DNA of 64,000 bases from Myoxocephalus aenaeus (taxonomy: Eukaryota; Chordata; Actinopteri; Perciformes; Cottidae): NCBI GenBank assembly GCA_038501785.1, contig JBAMJR010000272.1, positions 712,001 through 776,000 of the forward strand, given 5' to 3'. The translations under genes were made by a program, and so were the position numbers. The notes beneath the pieces were generated by a model. The model was not told where the DNA came from. It worked only from the letters and a program-made list of their open reading frames with translations, and ran no database searches. Positions 13,175 through 25,500 of the stretch are shown here, piece after piece. Within the stretch, counting starts at the first letter, position 1, and every line of letters begins with the position of its first letter.

Positions 13175-13188
13175 CCAGTAGGTGGCGG
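13175..13188 (+). promoter_or_regulatory. Consensus CTCF-type motif upstream of bcl2l15
   Basis: CCAGTAGGTGGCGG fits the vertebrate CTCF core CCASYAGRKGGCRS at every position. It ends 87 bp before the bcl2l15 start codon. It lies in a short stretch (about 13170-13230) with TGGCGGT and ACCGCCA as inverted arms, which I suspect belongs to a dispersed fish repeat. Occupancy is inferred, not shown. Confidence 0.5.
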
Positions 13189-13274
13189 TAATGCACCAAA
13201 CAGTTGTTTGCCAACCGCCAATAAACCTTGAAGAACCCTCCGTTTGCGCATGCGCGAGCCGTCAGACAGCAGCC

Positions 13275-13410
13275 ATGGCTCCCACTGAAACTTCTACCTT
13301 CGAGTGGCAGACGAAGCAGATCATCGAGTGTCTGCTGGAGGACGAGCACGCGCACGCGTTCCGCTGTGCGTTCGACGCGGAGCTGGAGGTCGACAGCCCG
13401 AGATCCAACG
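13275..13410 (+). CDS. bcl2l15: bcl2l15 coding exon 1
   Basis: Starts at ATG 13275 and encodes MAPTETSTFEWQTKQ through SPRSN plus one base. The donor is G|GTGAGT, phase 1. The spliced codon becomes GAC (Asp) with exon 2. Confidence 0.88.
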
Positions 13411-13497
13411 GTGAGTCAAGGGTTCGAGACCGGAAGCGGAAGCTTTCACTTTCATGTGGTCACCAAAGAGACCTCAACGAGTTTCAGACAGTGGCGG

Positions 13498-13548
<51 letters not shown>

Positions 13549-16500
13549 ATAACTACCACATCCTAGCTTGTGTGCTTCCTGGTTCTTCTTGATGACCTGC
13601 AGGTTTGTTTGTTTATGTTCCATAACATAGGGTGACCAGACGTCCTCTTTTTCCCGGACATGTCCTCTTTTCGAGACCTAAAAAAAGTGTCCGGCAGGGA
13701 TTCCAAAAACGTCCGGGATTTTGCTACGTCCGGGAAAATAGTTATTACCCCCTTACAAGTTTTGGAAATGGTACGTCCGGGAAAATAGTTATTACCCCCT
13801 TACAAGTTTTGGAAATGGTACGTCCGGGAAAATAGTTATTACCCCCTTACAAGTTTTGGAAATGGTACGTCCGGGAAAATAGTTATTACCCCCTTACAAG
13901 TTTTGGAAATGGTACGTCCGGGAAAATAGTTATTACCCCCTTACAAGTTTTGGAAATGGTATCTCCCTCACGTTCCACCTTCTTGCGCAAGCTCTGACTG
14001 TAGAGAGAACTGTCATTGGTCGACCGATCTCAACGTAAATGTAAGTTCACCATGCTACACACTACTGCTACCCCCCCCCAAGACGAAGTACGAAGTGTCC
14101 TCTTTTTCACAAACTCAAATCTGGTCACCCTACATAACCCCAGTGATGGAGTCTCTTCATTAAAATGTTCCTTTATTGTTGTGTTATTGATTCTCTCCAG
14201 TGATGGAACATGTCCTCCTGTGTGTTCCTGTTCAGCTGTCAGCCCTCACAGCATGTTGTTGTTGTTGTTGTTGTTGACCTCCTCCAGTACAGTGCATGTC
14301 CAGCCTGTTAAGCCTGTGTTTCCCCAGACGGCCCCTTTGACCCCGCGCTCATAGCCGGTAAACTGAGGACTGTGGCCGACGCCCTGAATGATGACGTCGC
14401 CTTTCAAGCTGTTCTGGCTGAGCTGAAGCAAGCAGCAGCCACAGAGGTGTCTACTCTTTGACTTATTGTTGCTCCTCATGTATTGTTGCTCCTCATGTAT
14501 TGTTGCTCCTCATGTACGTCCTCATGTATTGTTGCTCCTCATGTATGTCCTCATGTATTGTTGCTCCTCATGTATTGTTGCTCCTCATGTATTGTTGCTC
14601 CTCATGTATTGTTGCTCCTCATGTACGTCCTCATGTATTGTTGCTCCTCATGTATTGTTGCTCCTCATGTACGTCCTCATGTATTGTTGCTCCTCATGTA
14701 TTGTTGCTCCTCATGTATGTCCTCATGTATTGTTGCTCCTCATGTATTGTTGCTCCTCATGTATTGTTGCTCCTCATGTATTGTTGCTCCTCATGTATTG
14801 TTGCTCCTCATGTATTGTTGCTCCTCATGTACGTCCTCATGTATTGTTGCTCCTCATGTATGTCCTCATGTATTGTTGCTCCTCATGTATGTCCTCATGT
14901 ATTGTTGCTCCTCATGTATGTCCTCATGTATTGTTGCTCCTCATGTATTGTTGCTCCTCATGTATGTCCTCATGTATTGTTGCTCCTCATGTATTGTTGC
15001 TCCTCATGTACGTCCTCATGTATTGTTGCTCCTCATGTATTGTTGCTCCTCATGTATTGTTGCTCCTCATGTATTGTTGCTCCTCATGTATTGTTGCTCC
15101 TCATGTACGTCCTCATGTATTGTTGCTCCTCATGTATGTCCTCATGTATTGTTGCTCCTCATGTATTGTTGCTCCTCATGTATTGTTGCTCCTCATGTAT
15201 TGTTGCTCCTCATGTACGTCCTCATGTATTGTTGCTCCTCATGTATTGTTGCTCCTCATGTACGTCCTCATGTATTGTTGCTCCTCATGTATTGTTGCTC
15301 CTCATGTATGTCCTCATGTATTGTTGCTCCTCATGTATTGTTGCTCCTCATGTATTGTTGCTCCTCATGTATTGTTGCTCCTCATGTATTGTTGCTCCTC
15401 ATGTATTGTTGCTCCTCATGTACGTCCTCATGTATTGTTGCTCCTCATGTATGTCCTCATGTATTGTTGCTCCTCATGTATGTCCTCATGTATTGTTGCT
15501 CCTCATGTATGTCCTCATGTATTGTTGCTCCTCATGTATTGTTGCTCCTCATGTATGTCCTCATGTATTGTTGCTCCTCATGTATTGTTGCTCCTCATGT
15601 ACGTCCTCATGTATTGTTGCTCCTCATGTATTGTTGCTCCTCATGTATTGTTGCTCCTCATGTATTGTTGCTCCTCATGTATTGTTGCTCCTCATGTACG
15701 TCCTCATGTATTGTTGCTCCTCATGTATGTCCTCATGTATTGTTGCTCCTCATGTATTGTTGCTCCTCATGTATTGTTGCTCCTCATGTATGTCCTCATG
15801 TATTGTTGCTCCTCATGTACGTCCTTATGTATTGTTGCTCCTCATGTATTGTTGCTCCTCATGTACGTCCTCATGTATTGTTGCTCCTCATGTATTGTTG
15901 CTCCTCATGTATTGTTGCTCCTCATGTATTGTTGCTCCTCATGTACGTCCTCATGTATTGTTGCTCCTCATGTATTGTTGCTCCTCATGTACGTCCTCAT
16001 GTATTGTTGCTCCTCATGTATTGTTGCTCCTCATGTATGTCCTCATGTATTGTTGCTCCTCATGTACGTCCTCATGTATTGTTGCTCCTCATGTATTGTT
16101 GCTCCTCATGTACGTCCTCATGTATTGTTGCTCCTCATGTATTGTTGCTCCTCATGTACGTCCTTATGTATTGTTGCTCCTCATGTATTGTTGCTCCTCA
16201 TGTATTGTTGCTCCTCATGTATTGTTGCTCCTCATGTATTGTTGCTCCTCATGTATTGTTGCTCCTCATGTACGTCCTCATGTATTGTTGCTCCTCATGT
16301 ATTGTTGCTCCTCATGTATTGTTGCTCCTCATGTACGTCCTCATGTATTGTTGCTCCTCATGTACGTCCTTATGTATTGTTGCTCCTCATGTATTGTTGC
16401 TCCTCATGTATTGTTGCTCCTCATGTATTGTTGCTCCTCATGTACGTCCTCATGTATTGTTGCTCCTCATGTATTGTTGCTCCTCATGTATTGTTGCTCC

Positions 16501-19500
16501 TCATGTACGTCCTCATGTATTGTTGCTCCTCATGTACGTCCTCATGTATTGTTGCTCCTCATGTATTGTTGCTCCTCATGTATGTCCTCATGTATTGTTG
16601 CTCCTCATGTATGTCCTCATGTATTGTTGCTCCTCATGTATGTCCTCATGTATTGTTGCTCCTCATGTATGTCCTCATGTATTGTTGCTCCTCATGTATG
16701 TCCTCATGTATTGTTGCTCCTCATGTATGTCCTCATGTATTGTTGCTCCTCATGTACGTCCTCATGTATTGTTGCTCCTCATGTATTGTTGCTCCTCATG
16801 TACGTCCTCATGTATTGTTGCTCCTCATGTATTGTTGCTCCTCATGTATGTCCTTATGTATTGTTGCTCCTCATGTATTGTTGCTCCTCATGTACGTCCT
16901 CATGTATTGTTGCTCCTCATGTATTGTTGCTCCTCATGTACGTCCTTATGTATTGTTGCTCCTCATGTATTGTTGCTCCTCATGTATGTCCTCATGTATT
17001 GTTGCTCCTCATGTATGTCCTCATGTATTGTTGCTCCTCATGTATTGTTGCTCCTCATGTATTGTTGCTCCTCATGTATTGTTGCTCCTCATGTATTGTT
17101 GCTCCTCATGTATTGTTGCTCCTCATGTATTGTTGCTCCTCATGTATTGTTGCTCCTCATGTATTGTTGCTCCTCATGTATTGTTGCTCCTCATGTATGT
17201 CCTCATGTATTGTTGCTCCTCATGTATGTCCTCATGTATTGTTGCTCCTCATGTATTGTTGCTCCTCATGTATTGTTGCTCCTCATGTATGTCCTTATGT
17301 ATTGTTGCTCCTCATGTATTGTTGCTCCTCATGTACGTCCTTATGTATTGTTGCTCCTCATGTATTGTTGCTCCTCATGTATGTCCTCATGTATTGTTGC
17401 TCCTCATGTATTGTTGCTCCTCATGTATTGTTGCTCCTCATGTATTGTTGCTCCTCATGTATTGTTGCTCCTCATGTATTGTTGCTCCTCATGTACGTCC
17501 TCATGTATTGTTGCTCCTCATGTATTGTTGCTCCTCATGTATTGTTGCTCCTCATGTACGTCCTTATGTATTGTTGCTCCTCATGTATTGTTGCTCCTCA
17601 TGTATTGTTGCTCCTCATGTATTGTTGCTCCTCATGTACGTCCTCATGTATTGTTGCTCCTCATGTATTGTTGCTCCTCATGTATTGTTGCTCCTCATGT
17701 ATTGTTGCTCCTCATGTACGTCCTCATGTATTGTTGCTCCTCATGTACGTCCTTATGTATTGTTGCTCCTCATGTATTGTTGCTCCTCATGTATGTCCTC
17801 ATGTATTGTTGCTCCTCATGTATTGTTGCTCCTCATGTATTGTTGCTCCTCATGTATTGTTGCTCCTCATGTACGTCCTCATGTATTGTTGCTCCTCATG
17901 TATTGTTGCTCCTCATGTACGTCCTCATGTATTGTTGCTCCTCATGTATTGTTGCTCCTCATGTACGTCCTCATGTATTGTTGCTCCTCATGTATTGTTG
18001 CTCCTCATGTACGTCCTCATGTATTGTTGCTCCTCATGTATTGTTGCTCCTCATGTACGTCCTCATGTATTGTTGCTCCTCATGTACGTCCTCATGTATT
18101 GTTGCTCCTCATGTATTGTTGCTCCTCATGTACGTCCTCATGTATTGTTGCTCCTCATGTATTGTTGCTCCTCATGTATGTCCTCATGTATTGTTGCTCC
18201 TCATGTATTGTTGCTCCTCATGTACGTCCTCATGTATTGTTGCTCCTCATGTACGTCCTCATGTATTGTTGCTCCTCATGTATTGTTGCTCCTCATGTAC
18301 GTCCTCATGTATTGTTGCTCCTCATGTACGTCCTCATGTATTGTTGCTCCTCATGTACGTCCTTATGTATTGTTGCTCCTCATGTACGTCCTCATGTATT
18401 GTTGCTCCTCATGTATGTCCTCATGTATTGTTGCTCCTCATGTACGTCCTCATGTATTGTTGCTCCTCATGTACGTCCTCATGTATTGTTGCTCCTCATG
18501 TACGTCCTCATGTATTGTTGCTCCTCATGTACGTCCTTATGTATTGTTGCTCCTCATGTATTGTTGCTCCTCATGTATGTCCTCATGTATTGTTGCTCCT
18601 CATGTACGTCCTCATGTATTGTTGCTCCTCATGTATGTCCTTATGTATTGTTGCTCCTCATGTATTGTTGCTCCTCATGTACGTCCTCATGTATTGTTGC
18701 TCCTCATGTATTGTTGCTCCTCATGTATTGTTGCTCCTCATGTACGTCCTCATGTATTGTTGCTCCTCATGTACGTCCTCATGTATTGTTGCTCCTCATG
18801 TATGTCCTTATGTATTGTTGCTCCTCATGTATTGTTGCTCCTCATGTACGTCCTCATGTATTGTTGCTCCTCATGTATGTCCTCATGTATTGTTGCTCCT
18901 CATGTATTGTTGCTCCTCATGTACGTCCTTATGTATTGTTGCTCCTCATGTACGTCCTCATGTATTGTTGCTCCTCATGTACGTCCTCATGTATTGTTGC
19001 TCCTCATGTATGTCCTCATGTATTGTTGCTCCTCATGTATTGTTGCTCCTCATGTACGTCCTTATGTATTGTTGCTCCTCATGTATTGTTGCTCCTCATG
19101 TACGTCCTTATGTATTGTTGCTCCTCATGTATTGTTGCTCCTCATGTATGTCCTCATGTATTGTTGCTCCTCATGTATTGTTGCTCCTCATGTACGTCCT
19201 CATGTATTGTTGCTCCTCATGTACGTCCTCATGTATTGTTGCTCCTCATGTATGTCCTCATGTATTGTTGCTCCTCATGTATTGTTGCTCCTCATGTACG
19301 TCCTCATGTATTGTTGCTCCTCATGTACGTCCTCATGTATTGTTGCTCCTCATGTATGTCCTCATGTATTGTTGCTCCTCATGTATTGTTGCTCCTCATG
19401 TATGTCCTCATGTATTGTTGCTCCTCATGTATTGTTGCTCCTCATGTACGTCCTTATGTATTGTTGCTCCTCATGTATTGTTGCTCCTCATGTACGTCCT

Positions 19501-22500
19501 CATGTATTGTTGCTCCTCATGTACGTCCTCATGTATTGTTGCTCCTCATGTATGTCCTCATGTATTGTTGCTCCTCATGTATTGTTGCTCCTCATGTACG
19601 TCCTTATGTATTGTTGCTCCTCATGTATTGTTGCTCCTCATGTACGTCCTCATGTATTGTTGCTCCTCATGTACGTCCTCATGTATTGTTGCTCCTCATG
19701 TATGTCCTCATGTATTGTTGCTCCTCATGTATTGTTGCTCCTCATGTACGTCCTTATGTATTGTTGCTCCTCATGTATTGTTGCTCCTCATGTACGTCCT
19801 CATGTATTGTTGCTCCTCATATATGTCCTCATGTATTGTTGCTCCTCATGTATTGTTGCTCCTCATGTACGTCCTTATGTATTGTTGCTCCTCATGTATT
19901 GTTGCTCCTCATGTACGTCCTCATGTATTGTTGCTCCTCATGTATGTCCTTATGTATTGTTGCTCCTCATGTATTGTTGCTCCTCATGTACGTCCTCATG
20001 TATTGTTGCTCCTCATGTATGTCCTTATGTATTGTTGCTCCTCATGTATTGTTGCTCCTCATGTATTGTTGCTCCTCATGTACGTCCTCATGTATTGTTG
20101 CTCCTCATGTACGTCCTCATGTATTGTTGCTCCTCATGTACGTCCTCATGTATTGTTGCTCCTCATGTATGTCCTCATGTATTGTTGCTCCTCATGTATT
20201 GTTGCTCCTCATGTACGTCCTCATGTATTGTTGCTCCTCATGTATGTCCTCATGTATTGTTGCTCCTCATGTATTGTTGCTCCTCATGTACGTCCTCATG
20301 TATTGTTGCTCCTCATGTATTGTTGCTCCTCATGTACGTCCTCATGTATTGTTGCTCCTCATGTATGTCCTCATGTATTGTTGCTCCTCATGTATTGTTG
20401 CTCCTCATGTACGTCCTCATGTATTGTTGCTCCTCATGTACGTCCTTATGTATTGTTGCTCCTCATGTATGTCCTCATGTATTGTTGCTCCTCATGTATT
20501 GTTGCTCCTCATGTACGTCCTCATGTATTGTTGCTCCTCATGTACGTCCTCATGTATTGTTGCTCCTCATGTATGTCCTCATGTATTGTTGCTCCTCATG
20601 TATGTCCTTATGTATTGTTGCTCCTCATGTATTGTTGCTCCTCATGTACGTCCTCATGTATTGTTGCTCCTCATGTATTGTTGCTCCTCATGTACGTCCT
20701 TATGTATTGTTGCTCCTCATGTATTGTTGCTCCTCATGTATGTCCTCATGTATTGTTGCTCCTCATGTATGTCCTCATGTATTGTTGCTCCTCATGTATT
20801 GTTGCTCCTCATGTATTGTTGCTCCTCATGTATTGTTGCTCCTCATGTATGTCCTCATGTATTGTTGCTCCTCATGTACGTCCTCATGTATTGTTGCTCC
20901 TCATGTATTGTTGCTCCTCATGTATGTCCTTATGTATTGTTGCTCCTCATGTATTGTTGCTCCTCATGTACGTCCTCATGTATTGTTGCTCCTCATGTAT
21001 TGTTGCTCCTCATGTACGTCCTTATGTATTGTTGCTCCTCATGTATTGTTGCTCCTCATGTATGTCCTCATGTATTGTTGCTCCTCATGTATGTCCTCAT
21101 GTATTGTTGCTCCTCATGTATTGTTGCTCCTCATGTATTGTTGCTCCTCATGTATTGTTGCTCCTCATGTACGTCCTCATGTATTGTTGCTCCTCATGTA
21201 TTGTTGCTCCTCATGTATTGTTGCTCCTCATGTACGTCCTCATGTATTGTTGCTCCTCATGTACGTCCTTATGTATTGTTGCTCCTCATGTATTGTTGCT
21301 CCTCATGTATTGTTGCTCCTCATGTATTGTTGCTCCTCATGTACGTCCTCATGTATTGTTGCTCCTCATGTATTGTTGCTCCTCATGTATTGTTGCTCCT
21401 CATGTACGTCCTCATGTATTGTTGCTCCTCATGTACGTCCTTATGTATTGTTGCTCCTCATGTATTGTTGCTCCTCATGTATTGTTGCTCCTCATGTATT
21501 GTTGCTCCTCATGTACGTCCTCATGTATTGTTGCTCCTCATGTATTGTTGCTCCTCATGTATTGTTGCTCCTCATGTATTGTTGCTCCTCATGTACGTCC
21601 TCATGTATTGTTGCTCCTCATGTATTGTTGCTCCTCGTGTACGTCCTCATGTATTGTTGCTCCTCATGTACGTCCTCATGTATTGTTGCTCCTCATGTAT
21701 TGTTGCTCCTCATGTACGTCCTCATGTATTGTTGCTCCTCATGTACGTCCTTATGTATTGTTGCTCCTCATGTATTGTTGCTCCTCATGTACGTCCTCAT
21801 GTATTGTTGCTCCTCATGTACGTCCTCATGTATTGTTGCTCCTCATGTATTGTTGCTCCTCATGTACGTCCTCATGTATTGTTGCTCCTCATGTATTGTT
21901 GCTCCTCATGTACGTCCTCATGTATTGTTGCTCCTCATGTATTGTTGCTCCTCATGTACGTCCTCATGTATTGTTGCTCCTCATGTACGTCCTCATGTAT
22001 TGTTGCTCCTCATGTACGTCCTCATGTATTGTTGCTCCTCATGTATTGTTGCTCCTCATGTACGTCCTCATGTATTGTTGCTCCTCATGTACGTCCTCAT
22101 GTATTGTTGCTCCTCATGTACGTCCTTATGTATTGTTGCTCCTCATGTACGTCCTCATGTATTGTTGCTCCTCATGTACGTCCTCATGTATTGTTGCTCC
22201 TCATGTACGTCCTCATGTATTGTTGCTCCTCATGTACGTCCTCATGTATTGTTGCTCCTCATGTATGTCCTCATGTATTGTTGCTCCTCATGTATTGTTG
22301 CTCCTCATGTACGTCCTTATGTATTGTTGCTCCTCATGTATTGTTGCTCCTCATGTACGTCCTTATGTATTGTTGCTCCTCATGTATTGTTGCTCCTCAT
22401 GTATGTCCTCATGTATTGTTGCTCCTCATGTATTGTTGCTCCTCATGTATGTCCTCATGTATTGTTGCTCCTCATGTATTGTTGCTCCTCATGTACGTCC

Positions 22501-25500
22501 TTATGTATTGTTGCTCCTCATGTATTGTTGCTCCTCATGTACGTCCTCATGTATTGTTGCTCCTCATGTACGTCCTCATGTATTGTTGCTCCTCATGTAT
22601 GTCCTCATGTATTGTTGCTCCTCATGTATTGTTGCTCCTCATGTACGTCCTCATGTATTGTTGCTCCTCATGTACGTCCTCATGTATTGTTGCTCCTCAT
22701 GTATTGTTGCTCCTCATGTATGTCCTCATGTATTGTTGCTCCTCATGTACGTCCTCATGTATTGTTGCTCCTCATGTATGTCCTCATGTATTGTTGCTCC
22801 TCATGTATTGTTGCTCCTCATGTACGTCCTTATGTATTGTTGCTCCTCATGTATTGTTGCTCCTCATGTACGTCCTCATGTATTGTTGCTCCTCATATAT
22901 GTCCTCATGTATTGTTGCTCCTCATGTATTGTTGCTCCTCATGTACGTCCTTATGTATTGTTGCTCCTCATGTATTGTTGCTCCTCATGTACGTCCTCAT
23001 GTATTGTTGCTCCTCATGTATGTCCTTATGTATTGTTGCTCCTCATGTATTGTTGCTCCTCATGTATGTCCTTATGTATTGTTGCTCCTCATGTATTGTT
23101 GCTCCTCATGTACGTCCTCATGTATTGTTGCTCCTCATGTATTGTTGCTCCTCATGTACGTCCTCATGTATTGTTGCTCCTCATGTATGTCCTCATGTAT
23201 TGTTGCTCCTCATGTATTGTTGCTCCTCATGTACGTCCTCATGTATTGTTGCTCCTCATGTATGTCCTCATGTATTGTTGCTCCTCATGTACGTCCTCAT
23301 GTATTGTTGCTCCTCATGTATGTCCTCATGTATTGTTGCTCCTCATGTATGTCCTCATGTATTGTTGCTCCTCATGTATTGTTGCTCCTCATGTATGTCC
23401 TCATGTATTGTTGCTCCTCATGTATTGTTGCTCCTCATGTACGTCCTCATGTATTGTTGCTCCTCATGTACGTCCTCATGTATTGTTGCTCCTCATGTAC
23501 GTCCTTATGTATTGTTGCTCCTCATGTACGTCCTTATGTATTGTTGCTCCTCATGTATTGTTGCTCCTCATGTATGTCCTTGTGTATTGTTGCTCCTCAT
23601 GTATTGTTGCTCCTCATGTATGTCCTCATGTATTGTTGCTCCTCATGTATTGTTGCTCCTCATGTATGTCCTTATGTATTGTTGCTCCTCATGTATTGTT
23701 GCTCCTCATGTATGTCCTCATGTATTGTTGCTCCTCATGTATTGTTGCTCCTCATGTACGTCCTTATGTATTGTTGCTCCTCATGTACGTCCTTATGTAT
23801 TGTTGCTCCTCATGTATTGTTGCTCCTCATGTATGTCCTTGTGTATTGTTGCTCCTCATGTATTGTTGCTCCTCATGTATTGTTGCTCCTCATGTATGTC
23901 CTTATGTATTGTTGCTCCTCATGTATTGTTGCTCCTCATGTATTGTTGCTCTTCATGTACACTCACCTAAAGGATTATTAGGAACACCTGTTAAATTTCT
24001 CATCAATGCAATTATCTAATCAACCAATCACATGGCAGTTGCTTCAATGCATTTAGGGGTGTGGTCCTGGTCAAGACAATCTCCTGAACTCCAAACTGAA
24101 TGTCAGAATGGGAAAGAAAGGTGATTTAAGCAATTTTGAGCGTGGCATGGTTGTTGGTGCCAGACGGGCCGGTCTGAGTATTTCACAATCTGCTCAGTTA
24201 CTGGGATTTTCACGCACAACCATTTCTAGGGTTTACAAAGAATGGTGTGAAAAGGGAAAAACATCCAGTATGCGGCAGTCCTGTGGGCGAAAATGCCTCG
24301 TTGATGCTAGAGGTCAGAGGAGAACGGGCCGACTGATTCAAGCTGATAGAAGAGCAACTTTGACTGAAATAACCACTCGTTACAACCGAGGTATGCAGCA
24401 AAGCATTTGTGAAGCCACAACACGCACAACCTTGAGGCGGATGGGCTACAACAGCAGAAGACCCCACCGGGTACCACTCATCTCCACTACAAATAGGAAC
24501 AAGAGGCTACAATTTGCAAGAGCTCACCAAAATTGGACAGTTGAAGACTGGAAAAATGTTGCCTGGTCTGATGAGTCTGGATTTCTGTTGAGACATTCAG
24601 ATGGTAGAGTCAGAATTTGGCGTAAACAGAATGAGAACATGGATCCATCATGCCTTGTTACCACTGTGCAGGCTGGTGGTGGTGGTGTAATGGTGTGGGG
24701 GATGTTTTCTTGGCACACTTTAGGCCCCTTAGTGCCAATTGGGCATGGTTTAAATGCCACGGCCTACCTGAGCATTGTTTCTGACCATGTCCATCCCTTT
24801 ATGGCCACCATGTACCCATCCTTCTACCTGTTGTGGTCAAGGAGTCGAAGCCTTTTGATGGATAGCTGAACACACACACACTCACACACACACTCACTCA
24901 CACTCACGCAGTACAGTAGCATCATTCTGGACTAATAATACATGTTTTCTTAAACTACAGATGAAGAATTTGTGGCGCAAAATTGGTTGAAATGTAGTAA
25001 ATTAAGTAGAATTCCCCCACAGTACAAAGAGAACAACATGGTCCATAGGTTTCAATCCCTGCAGTTAAATGCATTTATTCTGTGTAAGCACGGCTCCAAT
25101 GAATCTGACATTCTTCAGATAGACCAAACGAAGTCCCAAGTGTTGTTCTGTGTGCATCTTCTGAATGAGGTCATCGGGCCTTCGTGCTCCGGTGAGGTCG
25201 TGACCTTGGCTGTCTCTCTCAGGCGCTGGAAGCAGCCTTCAGCCACGGCGTGGAGGCCCTCTGCCAGACTCTGGTCTCTCAGAGGGCCGAAGTGGCCCCA
25301 GAGATGCAGCTGATCCAGGTCTCGATGGCCCTGGGACGCTGTATGCTGAAGAAGTGGGCCCCCGAGATGAAGGATAAGATCAGCAGCGTCATGATGGCGT
25401 TCCTCAGCACGCGCGTGGCCCCGTGGCTGCATCAGCAGGGTGGATGGGTAAGAAGGTTTCGTGTATTCATGTTTTCACGTGTTCATCACTTGCACTGGTC

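Noticed and set aside
14458..24019. Three plus-strand frames of about 3,170 codons each
   Set aside because: All three overlap the same 17/12-bp array, encode the same low-complexity peptides in rotation and lie in bcl2l15 intron 2. They exist because the units lack stop trinucleotides.
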